Shown piece after piece: positions 18,844 through 26,830 of a stretch of 64,000 nt of DNA (positions are counted from its first letter, which is position 1; each line of letters starts with the position of its first letter). The notes beneath the pieces are model-generated. The model had not been told where the DNA came from. It worked only from the letters and a program-made list of their open reading frames with translations, and made no database searches. Made by a program: the position numbers and the translations under genes. This DNA comes from an uncultured Oscillospiraceae bacterium (GTDB taxonomy: Bacteria > Bacillota > Clostridia > Oscillospirales > JAAYXM01), in contig CAKSEF010000002.1 of NCBI GenBank assembly GCA_934446465.1, positions 1-64,000 on the forward strand. Reading direction: 5' to 3'.

Positions 18844-19713
18844 ATGAAATACGAAGAATATGTAACTCGGCTCGGGTTTACCCCGGAGGAGATGGAAATC
18901 ATTTCGCGCACAGACAAAAAATGCAGGAATGAATTCTCGGATGTTTTTTCCCTCGCCCGCACGGAATACGACAAGGGAGACGAATCCTTTACCGAGTATC
19001 TTTTTGCGTTTGCAGAAAGAACAGACATTCCCGTAAATACGTTAAATCTCTATATTTACCTTCGTTTTATTGAGGATACTTATAAAGAATATGAAAGGCG
19101 CGGAATAGGTGAGGACATACTCATTGAGACGATGAGCGGTTTTTCGACTGTCAGCCGCCTTGCGTTAGATGGAGGGCAGGACTTCGGATTTCCGCAGCCG
19201 GTTTATCGCTCGTGGTTCCGCCGCGAGTTAGACTGCATGATATACCGACTGGGACGTCTTGAATTTGAAATAGTTGATGCGCCATGTGATATGGAGGTCG
19301 ACGGGAAGAGCCTAAAAAAGGGCGAGACGTGTATTTCTGTTCACATTCCGCGTTCCGCAAGTTTTGATGAGGACGTTTGCGAAATATCATACGCCCATGC
19401 ACGTGAATTCTTCAAAAAGTATTATAATATGGACAACATAATCTTTATGTGCCATTCATGGATGCTCCATCCGTGGCTGTGTGAGGTACTTCGTGAGACT
19501 TCTGCAATCGTAAAATTCCAAAAGAAGTTTAAAATTATACAGGTTGATGAAACTGATGTCGGCATCGGCTGGATTTTCAGCACGGGAGTCGGTCTCGGGA
19601 CGAAGGTTGAATCCATAGAGGAATATCCCGAGGATACATCGCTTCGCCGTGCGGCAAAGCAGAGACTGCGCGAGGGCAAAATGCTCGGCGCAGGGCTTGG
19701 TATAAGGTTGTAA
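18844..19713 (+). CDS. GNAT-like acyltransferase-domain protein
   Basis: This 289-aa protein starts at the ATG at 18844 behind a GGAGG site. A longer in-frame start at 18739 lies inside the preceding terminator and is rejected. The C-terminal part (GRLEFEIVDAPCD, then ISVHIPRSASFDEDVCE, then FMCHSWMLHPWLCEVL) matches my memory of the two-domain acyltransferase family annotated as GNAT N- and C-terminal acyltransferase (PF18082/PF18164). The acyl donor and target are unknown. It has its own promoter and no signal peptide. Being next to sugar catabolism genes may be chance. Confidence 0.7.
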   Translation: MKYEEYVTRLGFTPEEMEIISRTDKKCRNEFSDVFSLARTEYDKGDESFTEYLFAFAERTDIPVNTLNLYIYLRFIEDTYKEYERRGIGEDILIETMSGFSTVSRLALDGGQDFGFPQPVYRSWFRRELDCMIYRLGRLEFEIVDAPCDMEVDGKSLKKGETCISVHIPRSASFDEDVCEISYAHAREFFKKYYNMDNIIFMCHSWMLHPWLCEVLRETSAIVKFQKKFKIIQVDETDVGIGWIFSTGVGLGTKVESIEEYPEDTSLRRAAKQRLREGKMLGAGLGIRL

Positions 19714-19843
19714 CGCAAAATCAAGGCTTCAAAACGCAACACATGAGAATGTGAGAATTTTTGAAAAAAGGTGCATTCGCCTGTCTTTGTTCATAATGTT
19801 GCATGGGATGTTGAATTTTGTTGTTAGAAACTGAAAAGTTATT

Positions 19844-20083
19844 GCACAGGAAGTTTTTGATGAAATCAAATTTCGCCGCAATTCGCAGAGAGCTTTGGGT
19901 GTGTTGAGCCCGCTAATCCGAAGTATGCAGCACTTCTGACAAGAGAAGATGTCTGCACGGATCATACCGATGATAGCATATATGCGGAAATATTTCTCGC
20001 CCGAATATAAGGTGCTTTCAGAGAGAGTTGGCGCAGATTCGGAACCGTATTTTATATATTTTTTCTCATCAACGGGAACATAA
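19844..20083 (+). pseudogene. unrecognised plus-strand gene remnant
   Basis: Protein-like stretches in shifting frames (AQEVFDEIKFRRNSQRA, then EPANPKYAALLTREDVCTD, then FSPEYKVLSERVGADSEP) end just before a strong plus-strand terminator at 20089. This is best read as the 3' end of a lost gene that kept its terminator. No family is recognised. Confidence 0.35.
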
Positions 20084-20088
20084 CCAAC

Positions 20089-20125
20089 AAGCAGCCGCCC
20101 GACGGCGACTGCTTGCTTTTTTATT
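20089..20125 (+). terminator. rho-independent terminator
   Basis: The stem AAGCAGCCGCC/GGCGACTGCTT (one mismatch) is followed by GCTTTTTTATT. Confidence 0.8.
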
Positions 20126-20171
20126 CTGACTCTTTTTATAAACAATTGATAAAGAGCATTTTCTGTTATTG

Positions 20172-21245
20172 TCAATACTCCCCCAGCGCACGGGTAACAA
20201 TTCTTCCTATTCCGCGCGCCATACGGAGAAAACCGAGGTCTGTCGGGTGGCAATCGTCAACCGTGCAGGAATTTGCAAACTTGCCGTCAAAAAGAGAACT
20301 ACCGTAAACAAAATAAACATTTTCATCCCCGTTTTTTAACGCGTTGAGATAGGTTTCAAGAATTACCGAGCGCTGCGTCTTGCTCCGGAATCTTTTTGAG
20401 TCATTCGGAGCGGAAACAAATATAACGGGAAGGCTCGGATGCTTTTCGCGAATTTTAATGAATCCACGCTCATGCGTGCTTTTCAGATGGGCAACATCCG
20501 GTGCATTATAGTCATAATCATACACAAACGCACTCATCGAAAGCGAGGCAATATAATCCATTATCGCGTCCTCACCCTTTGCACTTCCGGAAAAGCCGAG
20601 GTTTATGTAATCATAGTTGAGAGCTTGCGAAATAAGCGCCGGGTATGCATTTCCGGGGCGCGATGCACATCCGCCCCGGGTTATGGACGAGCCGTAGTAC
20701 ACAACCGGTGTTTCGTATTTATATTTGCGCCCGTGGGTAAGCTTCGCTCCATTCCGTATCCCGACATACAGTTCGTTTACCGGATTATACAACGGGAAGT
20801 TGATTGTGATTTCCCGCATTTTTTTATCTCCAAAATGACAGATGGAAGTGTATCCGTCTGTCATGTCATAAGGCGGAACAAACGTCTTTGTAAAGATATC
20901 GTGCCCGTCGCGGGAGACATACATATCAAAACCTGCAACACCCGTGAGCGGCATATGCGCAAAATGCGTAACGCTCGGAACGGATGCGCGGATTGCAATG
21001 TACTCTGAATCGGTAGAAAAGCGGACTCTACCGCCGGAAGTGTGGGTGTGAAGGATTGTAACCTCATCGCTTGTTGCACGGGCAACGGACTTTGGCAGAC
21101 GGCGAAAAACGTCCTCGCCTTTTGCGTTGTAAAGTCCGTAAAGATCAAACGGATCTTCCTTTACGCTTCGGAAAATACAGTCCGGTGCGTCTATCTCCGC
21201 TGCAACTGCTAAATTTTTATCTACCTGAGAAATATCCTTTGACAT
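20172..21245 (-). CDS. SGNH/GDSL-type esterase
   Basis: This 357-aa protein combines an N-terminal beta-sandwich of the kind preceding GDSL-3 lipases (GLYNAKGEDVFRRLP) with an SGNH hydrolase domain from about residue 195. Block I is VVYYGSSITRGG with the catalytic serine. Block III lies in INLGFSGSAKG and the Asp-His pair in VDDCHPTDLG near the C-terminus. Family members with this layout deacetylate carbohydrates. There is no signal peptide, so an intracellular sugar O-acetyl esterase is the likeliest role. GGGGG lies upstream of the ATG. It is convergent with the remnant at 19844-20083. Confidence 0.85.
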   Translation of the reverse strand: MSKDISQVDKNLAVAAEIDAPDCIFRSVKEDPFDLYGLYNAKGEDVFRRLPKSVARATSDEVTILHTHTSGGRVRFSTDSEYIAIRASVPSVTHFAHMPLTGVAGFDMYVSRDGHDIFTKTFVPPYDMTDGYTSICHFGDKKMREITINFPLYNPVNELYVGIRNGAKLTHGRKYKYETPVVYYGSSITRGGCASRPGNAYPALISQALNYDYINLGFSGSAKGEDAIMDYIASLSMSAFVYDYDYNAPDVAHLKSTHERGFIKIREKHPSLPVIFVSAPNDSKRFRSKTQRSVILETYLNALKNGDENVYFVYGSSLFDGKFANSCTVDDCHPTDLGFLRMARGIGRIVTRALGEY

Positions 21246-21306
21246 AGCAGGAACCCCCTTTAAAATATCTGTTATCTGCGAACGATTAACAACCTATCCC
21301 CGGCAA

Positions 21307-21760
21307 TCACTCACATATGATGAAAAATGAGTTCAAACGCGACACCGTCGGACGGACCGGCTCCGAACTTTTCCGCAACGCGGAGAAGCAATGTATCATC
21401 TGCCGTATAGAATTTTTCACAGCTCTCATCTGCAAGCAGACATTCCCGGGTGAGATTCGGATCTGTGGTATCTGCGCAGCAGGCAAAGTTTTTCGTTCTT
21501 TCGACAAGGAACATAGTATAAGTCGAATAAAACTTTATTCGGGCGGAACGGGTTTGATTGTTCGCGGCACAGATTCTTCATGTTTTGCGATTTGCGCGGA
21601 TAAAACTTCATCTTAAACTCAACCGCTTTTCTAAATAACTCCGTATTGTCAAATGCGTTTTGCATATTCACGGAGTCGGCAATACAATACAAATCATAAT
21701 AGTGTACGGAATATCGCTTCGGTATTTAAGTTTTCGGGACGGTTTGCTTCGTGATGAAGT
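21307..21760 (-). pseudogene. unrecognised minus-strand gene remnant
   Basis: The minus strand reads as protein across at least one frameshift: NTELFRKAVEFKMKFYPRKS, then KVLFDLYY, then after a shift VERTKNFACCADTTDPNLTR and CEKFYTADDTLLLRVAEKFG, ending HHM. No start or ribosome site is evident. Positions 21760-21975 beyond it show only further decayed sequence that I cannot assign. Confidence 0.4.
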
Positions 21761-21979
21761 ATAGTTACCTTTTTCCGAAAGGTTCTTTCTGCGGTTGGCA
21801 GTCAATATGTTTGTTTCACTTTGCTTAAATGTATTGGGATAACATGTGCAGCATACGAAGGAACAATCTTTTCGTTTATGGGAGTCCATGCGGCCAAAGA
21901 ACCAATTTAAAGTCTGATGATTTGAAGCGCGGAAGCAGAGTTGAGTACATTGGGATTAATATGCTGCTTATTGCTAAAT

Positions 21980-22026
21980 AAGAGCCGATGTGATATAATA
22001 CATCTCGTTGCATCGGCTCTTTTTCT
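21980..22026 (+). terminator. terminator-like hairpin with embedded TATAAT
   Basis: AAGAGCCGATG (21980-21990) pairs with CATCGGCTCTT (22011-22021), followed by TTTC. The loop holds TGATATAATACATC, so the hairpin might also cover a -10 box for the integrase remnant 27 bp downstream. Confidence 0.6.
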
Positions 22027-22048
22027 TTACAGGAGAGGAGTCAGTCAA

Positions 22049-22919
22049 ATGGGTAAAGCATTAAAGGTAAAGAATGTGGCAAAGGAATTTCTCAAAGAAA
22101 GAACGGGTTATACTGCGCAAGATTCGTTAATAAGCACGAAAAAGGCAAGAAAGATACTTCAATACACTTCCGAAAGCACGTAATTGGTTGGAAAAAGCGA
22201 AATATAAAGATAAGTATGGCGAGATATCGGATCCGTCAGATAAGACAGCAGACAATTGGTGATTATCGGATAAACAATATCGTATGCGATTTGGCTCCGG
22301 ACACACGGAGTAATTATCGCGAACGGTATGAACACAATATTCAACTGCTTATCGGCAATACGGAATTAGCAGATTGACCCATTGCGTTGTAAAATGGTCC
22401 TAAATCAGATGAATGCAGATTATGCAGGCTCAACTAAAAGGCAAGCATACATTACGATGTGGACAATGTTAAAGTCAGCGCTTATGAATGACTTAATTAC
22501 AAAGTATCCTATGAATGGAGTTTGATATACAAATCCGGTTCATGCAGTTAATGATATTAAGTTCCTTACAACGGAAGAACAAAGAGCGTAAAACATTCGC
22601 AAAACTATAATCAATATGCGTTGACTTTTGAAACCGGACCGAGAACAGGAAAAACGAGAAAGTTTTATATGTGTGATTTGGTATTAGTCAATTGGCGTAT
22701 CGGTGAACCCGCGAAAACAGTTCTTATGATACACACTTGTATAAGTTATGCGACGAGGCGTAAATCAAGAGGTTTTGTATGCACGAACTTTTCCATACAT
22801 ATGAGCGCTGCTGAAAGCGGTATGCAGCCGAAGGCGTTACAAAAACTGCATGGTCATGCAGGCATTAAAACCACGACGGACAGATATGTCCCTGTCGGAT
22901 GACTCGTTGTAGCAGTTTG
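22049..22919 (+). pseudogene. tyrosine integrase of an integrative element, decayed
   Basis: A GGAGAGGAG site and ATG open a site-specific tyrosine recombinase with many stops and shifts. In order: KVKNVAKEFLKERTGYT; AGSTKRQAYITMWTMLKSAL, the core-binding domain; NPVHAVNDIKFLTTEEQRA, the start of the catalytic domain; LVLVNWRIGEPAK; and GMQPKALQKLHGHAGIKTTT with DRYVPV. This last part is the C-terminal box where LGHASIKTTMDRYVHV is usual. The Arg-His-x-x-Arg block is scrambled and the catalytic tyrosine context has Y-V-P-V-G then a stop. It cannot be active. It marks an old insertion next to ychF. Confidence 0.85.
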
Positions 22920-22943
22920 AATGTAATTCAGTTACTGCTGCGG

Positions 22944-23000
22944 TTTGAAAAAATGGTGCAGAAATGGTGTAAACACCGCAAACCCTTGAAAATAAAGGAG
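22944..23000 (+). other. possible attachment-site remnant
   Basis: After the integrase remnant come repeated AAATGGTGTAAA-like units, then CACCGCAAACCCTTGAAAAT, directly before the ychF ribosome site. From memory, similar strings follow integrases of Tn916-like and related elements in Clostridia. No matching second copy is seen in the window. Confidence 0.3.
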
Positions 23001-23012
23001 AAGTGAAGAAAA

Positions 23013-24107
23013 ATGAAATTAGGTATAGTAGGTTTGCCGAATGTCGGCAAGAGTACTCTTTTTAACGCAATAACAAACGCAGGTGCGGAGGCGGCAAACT
23101 ATCCGTTCTGCACAATCGACCCGAATGTCGGAATGGTCAATGTACCCGATGCTCGGGTGGATACTCTTTCAAAAATGTACAACACGCAGAAAACAACTTA
23201 CGCAACAGTTGAATTTGTTGATATAGCCGGATTGGTAAAAGGTGCGGCGTCGGGCGAGGGTCTCGGCAACAAATTTCTTTCGCATATACGCGCGGTGGAC
23301 GCGATAGTTCATGTGGTAAGATGCTTTGAGGACGAAAACATAGTTCATGTTGACGGAAAGATAGACCCCATACGCGATGTTGAAACTATAAATTACGAAC
23401 TGATTCTTTCCGATATGGAGATGCTGGAGCGACGCCTTGACAGGACGCGCAAAGCCGCAAAGGGTGACAAGGGGCTCTTGCCTGAAATCGATTTGCTTGA
23501 GCGTCTGATGAAACATCTCGAAAACGGTAACAGCGCAAGAAGCTTCGAGGCAAACGATGAGGAGAGCGCGATTATATCAACGGCAGAGCTTCTCACCAAC
23601 AAGCCTGTCATCTATGCCGCAAACCTGTCCGAAACCGATTTTTCCGACGGCATTGACAAAAACGAGAATTACAAAAAACTCAAATCCTATGCGGAAGCCG
23701 AGGGTTCGCAGATAATTCCGATATGTGCAAAACTCGAAGCGGAGATATTGGAGCTTGACGAGGAGGAACGCGAAATGTTCCTCGCAGAGCTTGGGCTCTC
23801 GCAGTCGGGGCTCGACAGAATGATTCAGGCGTGCTACTCGCTTTTGGGTCTTATATCGTATCTTACCGCAGGGACGCCCGAGGTGCGCGCATGGACGATT
23901 AAAAAGGGAACGAAAGCACCGCAGGCCGCGGGAAAGATACACAGCGATTTTGAACGCGGATTTATACGGGCGGAGGTTATCCGATACAATGACCTCGTAG
24001 AGTGCGGTTCTGCCGCTGCCGCGCGTGAACGCGGACTCATGCGCAGTGAAGGCAAGGACTACGTAGTTGAAGACGGTGATGTAATTTTGTTTAGATTCAA
24101 CGTCTGA
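23013..24107 (+). CDS. ychF: redox-regulated ATPase YchF (Obg family)
   Basis: The 364-aa product is a ribosome-associated P-loop ATPase of the OBG superfamily. The G1 loop is GLPNVGKST (residues 7-15), the G2/G3 region reads [10 protein letters not shown] and [12 protein letters not shown], and the G4 position is the YchF-type N-x-S-E (AANLSETD) instead of NKxD. This explains ATP preference in the family. A C-terminal TGS-like domain ([14 protein letters not shown]) completes it. Length matches the family norm. GGAG lies upstream of the ATG. It follows the integrase remnant and ends with a hairpin that overlaps the next gene's ribosome site. Confidence 0.96.
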   Translation: MKLGIVGLPNVGKSTLFNAITNAGAEAANYPFCTIDPNVGMVNVPDARVDTLSKMYNTQKTTYATVEFVDIAGLVKGAASGEGLGNKFLSHIRAVDAIVHVVRCFEDENIVHVDGKIDPIRDVETINYELILSDMEMLERRLDRTRKAAKGDKGLLPEIDLLERLMKHLENGNSARSFEANDEESAIISTAELLTNKPVIYAANLSETDFSDGIDKNENYKKLKSYAEAEGSQIIPICAKLEAEILELDEEEREMFLAELGLSQSGLDRMIQACYSLLGLISYLTAGTPEVRAWTIKKGTKAPQAAGKIHSDFERGFIRAEVIRYNDLVECGSAAAARERGLMRSEGKDYVVEDGDVILFRFNV

Positions 24108-24128
24108 TTGTTTTTTTGTATATTGCAG

Positions 24129-24165
24129 GCACCTTCGGGCTAAAATATGCTCGGAGGTGCTTTTA
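24129..24165 (+). terminator. hairpin overlapping the next gene's ribosome site
   Basis: A 12-bp stem (24129-24140 with 24149-24160, two G-T pairs) is followed by TTTTAATT. The right arm contains GGAGG (24153-24157), the ribosome site for the TTG start at 24167. It can end ychF transcription and may also mask translation of the M23 gene. Confidence 0.65.
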
Positions 24166-24166
24166 A

Positions 24167-24937
24167 TTGAAGGGATATTCTAATTTTTTAAAAAAAGCAG
24201 CACGGGGCGGTTTCTATATCGTCTTGTTCCTGTGCTTATCGGCAATAGGAATTTCAAGCTATGTGATGCACAAAGCAAAGGACTCGGCGGAAAAGGTTAA
24301 GGAGCAGATTGATGTACAGAGTGCGCTCACCATTCCGTTTCCGAAAGAAGACGAAATGTTGTATGATTCGGGAAAAGCGGTAGAGGAGAAGACACCGGCA
24401 AAGAAGAACACAGAGACAAAGCAGGTGCAGACAGAGAAAAAGACCGAACAGAAAACAACCGCAAAAACCACCAAAAAAGCGGCAGGCACTCCCGCCGTAA
24501 GTACCGCGGGGAACGCAAAAAGTACGTATACAATGGCGGTAAGCGGAGCGGTAATGTCGCCGTTTTCGGGCGATGAGCTTGTCAAGAGCAAGACCATGGG
24601 TGATTGGCGCGTACATTCCGGAGTAGATATCAAAGCTAACGTGGGAACGGACGTAAAATGTATTGCCGACGGTACGGTAATAAGCACGGAAAACGATACA
24701 ATGATGGGAAATACCGTAAAAATAGAACATTCGGGCGGTATTGTCAGCATATATTCAAACCTCGATGAAAAGTTCGCCGTTAAAAAAGGTGAAACCGTAA
24801 AAGCAGGCGCCGTTATAGGCAAAGTCGGAGAGAGTGCACTTGCGGAATGTATGGAGGAAAAGCATCTTCATCTTGAGGTTACAAAAAACGGGAAATGTAT
24901 TGACCCGCTCTCCCTGTTTCCGGAAGGCAAGGAATAG
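24167..24937 (+). CDS. SpoIIQ-like M23 (LytM) membrane protein
   Basis: The 256-aa protein has a short cytoplasmic start, one membrane helix (about residues 15-36, GFYIVLFLCLSAIGISSYVM), a Lys/Thr-rich linker (80-115) and a C-terminal M23 domain. The start is TTG with GGAGG 9 nt upstream. Zinc ligands appear present: HSGVD gives the H-x3-D and KHLHLEV the H-x-H. SpoIIQ of the forespore engulfment complex has this layout, and clostridial SpoIIQ keeps zinc ligands that Bacillus SpoIIQ partly lost. The motif DWRVHSGVDIKA and the short length favour SpoIIQ over a general autolysin. No SpoIIIA genes are nearby, so the assignment is by similarity only. Confidence 0.8.
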   Translation: MKGYSNFLKKAARGGFYIVLFLCLSAIGISSYVMHKAKDSAEKVKEQIDVQSALTIPFPKEDEMLYDSGKAVEEKTPAKKNTETKQVQTEKKTEQKTTAKTTKKAAGTPAVSTAGNAKSTYTMAVSGAVMSPFSGDELVKSKTMGDWRVHSGVDIKANVGTDVKCIADGTVISTENDTMMGNTVKIEHSGGIVSIYSNLDEKFAVKKGETVKAGAVIGKVGESALAECMEEKHLHLEVTKNGKCIDPLSLFPEGKE

Positions 24938-25006
24938 CATATTCAATTATTTTGTCAAAACGGAGGCAGAAAACACATTAAGCATATAGTATAATCTACA
25001 GTGTCA

Positions 25007-25038
25007 GGACGTGTGCATCAGCACACGTCCTTATTTTT
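25007..25038 (+). terminator. rho-independent terminator
   Basis: A perfect 10-bp stem (GGACGTGTGC/GCACACGTCC, loop ATCA) is followed by TTATTTTT. It separates the M23 gene from the phage-derived cassette. A TATAAT at 24990-24995 lies just before it with no good -35. Confidence 0.85.
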
Positions 25039-25057
25039 AGGAAAGGAGGTGTGTACA

Positions 25058-25336
25058 TTGGCGGAAAAAAACGCAACTATACGCGGTGAGCTCTTAAAGA
25101 TTATCCGCAGAAAGGTTGACCCGTCATATGCGGAAAATCTTGGGATTCTTGACGGCAGGAAAAAGAGCCTCAGCGTGTGCCGTGCGATAGCCTTGGCGCA
25201 GGTGAAAAAGGGACTCGAAGGCGACCTGAAGGCCGCGGAGTTCATCGAGAATGTGCTTTCCGACGATGTCGGGGAAGAAAATAACGGCGCGGAGTTCAGA
25301 GTGGAACTGAAGGTGGTCGGAGATGATAGAGCTTAG
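25058..25336 (+). CDS. phage-cassette small protein, terminase-small-like by position
   Basis: This 92-aa protein is read from the TTG at 25058, which has AAAGGAGG 8 nt upstream. An ATG-like earlier start at 25001 lies in the terminator. It is basic at the N-terminus (IRGELLKIIRRKVDPSYAEN) with a predicted helical core (SLSVCRAIALAQVKKGLEGD). It overlaps the large terminase gene by 14 bp. The position before terL and the size suggest a small terminase subunit, but no HTH signature is clear to me. Confidence 0.6.
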   Translation: MAEKNATIRGELLKIIRRKVDPSYAENLGILDGRKKSLSVCRAIALAQVKKGLEGDLKAAEFIENVLSDDVGEENNGAEFRVELKVVGDDRA

Positions 25337-26639
25337 CATAACTCCGCGTCAGCGCGCTTTTATAAGCGCATCAGCGGGTGAAGTTCTTTTCGGAGGTGCG
25401 GCGGGCGGCGGCAAATCTTACGGACAGGTGATAGATGCGTTCCTGTTTTCGCTCAAATATCCGCGCTCAAAACAGCTTATATTGCGAAGGACATTCCCGG
25501 AACTCGATAAGTCGATAATAAGAACGGTTCTCGGACTTTACCCGCAGTCGGTGTTTTCGTATAAGGCAGCGCGCCACGAGGGGATATTCAAAAACGGCTC
25601 AATCATAGATTTCGGGTACTGCGACAATGAACGCGATGTATACCGATATCAGTCGGCGGAATACGATGTCATCCGCTTTGACGAGCTTACTCACTTTACC
25701 GAAGAAATGTATGTCTATCTCATTTCGCGCGTCCGCGGGACGAACGGATATCCAAAGCAGATAAAAAGCACGACAAATCCCGGCGGTATCGGGCACGGTT
25801 GGGTAAAGGCACGGTTTATCGATATCGGAGAGCCCGACTGCGAACATCTCGGACGCATTTTCATTCCGTCGCGTGTGTCGGACAACGTCTTTCTAATGAA
25901 GAACGACCCCGGGTATAAGGCACGGCTTGAAATGCTGTCAAAAAAAGACCGCGAGGCGCTACTCTACGGAAACTGGGACATTTTTGACGGTCAGTATTTC
26001 ACGGAATGGCGTCGCGAAATTCACGTGATAAGACCGTTTGAAATTCAGCCCGAGTGGCGCAGGTATTTCGTTATGGACTACGGCCTTGATATGCTCGCCG
26101 GGTATTGGATTGCACTGGATATGTACGGCAGGGCATACGTGTACCGCGAGGTTTATCGGAGCGGACTGATAATCTCGGAGGCCGCAGCAATGATACGCGA
26201 GTGCGGAAAGGGTGATAAGGTACATGCAAATATCGCCCCGCCCGACCTTTGGAACCGCCGTCAGGACACAGGTAAAAGCGCGGCGGAAATATTTGCCGAA
26301 AACGGGGTGCCGCTTGTCCGCGCGAATAACGACAGGGTCCAGGGGTGGTATAACCTTAAGGAATGGCTCGCGCCGTTCCGCGACGAAACGGGTAAAATGT
26401 GTGCAAATCTCCGCATATTTTCAAACTGCGTGAATTTGATACGCACGCTTCCGAGCGTCAATATCGACAGCAAAAACCCGAATGACGTTGCGGGAAGTCC
26501 GCACGAACTCACCCATGCCCCGGATGCAATACGTTATTTCGTGGCAGGGAGACCTGCTCCCGCAGTCCCTTCCGTTGTGCAGGACGACGATGCTCCGGAA
26601 TTTGACAGGCAGGTCGAGGATATGCTCGGCTTTTGCTGA
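25323..26639 (+). CDS. phage terminase large subunit
   Basis: This 438-aa protein is the ATPase-nuclease motor that packages phage DNA. The Walker A is GGAAGGGKS (residues 24-32), Walker B lies in YDVIRFDELTHF, and the coupling motif STTNPGG follows. The RNase H-fold nuclease begins at RYFVMDYGLD with its first acidic residue, and the last acidic part is HELTHAPDAIRYF near residue 405. All expected blocks are present and length is normal, so it looks functional. It is translationally coupled to the preceding small gene. No capsid gene accompanies it. Confidence 0.93.
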   Translation: MIELSITPRQRAFISASAGEVLFGGAAGGGKSYGQVIDAFLFSLKYPRSKQLILRRTFPELDKSIIRTVLGLYPQSVFSYKAARHEGIFKNGSIIDFGYCDNERDVYRYQSAEYDVIRFDELTHFTEEMYVYLISRVRGTNGYPKQIKSTTNPGGIGHGWVKARFIDIGEPDCEHLGRIFIPSRVSDNVFLMKNDPGYKARLEMLSKKDREALLYGNWDIFDGQYFTEWRREIHVIRPFEIQPEWRRYFVMDYGLDMLAGYWIALDMYGRAYVYREVYRSGLIISEAAAMIRECGKGDKVHANIAPPDLWNRRQDTGKSAAEIFAENGVPLVRANNDRVQGWYNLKEWLAPFRDETGKMCANLRIFSNCVNLIRTLPSVNIDSKNPNDVAGSPHELTHAPDAIRYFVAGRPAPAVPSVVQDDDAPEFDRQVEDMLGFC

Positions 26640-26655
26640 TTGTGAAAGGAGAATA

Positions 26656-26829
26656 ATGAATATAACTGTATCAAGAACAGATAACTTGGAACTTTTAAAA
26701 CAAATCCGCGCGAGGGAAAAGGAAATAGCCGTACTTGACCTGCGGATTAATGCGCTCGAGCGCGAGCAAAACGCAATACTGCGGAATATAGACACAATAT
26801 TTGAAATGCTGGACGGCGCGGAGGTGTAA
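26656..26829 (+). CDS. 57-aa coiled-coil protein of the phage cassette
   Basis: An AAAGGAG site precedes the ATG. The protein is almost entirely a charged amphipathic helix (LLKQIRAREKEIAVLDLRIN, then ALEREQNAILRNIDTIFEML) with heptad-like leucine and isoleucine spacing, so a coiled-coil oligomer is likely. It sits between terL and the tail-hub-like gene, 1 bp before the latter. Function unknown. A small structural or packaging adaptor would fit. Confidence 0.7.
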   Translation: MNITVSRTDNLELLKQIRAREKEIAVLDLRINALEREQNAILRNIDTIFEMLDGAEV

Positions 26830-26830
26830 A

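Noticed and set aside
19729..20253. 174-codon minus-strand open frame
   Set aside because: It overlaps the GDSL gene's 3' end and the plus-strand terminator, and plus-strand frames here read more like protein.
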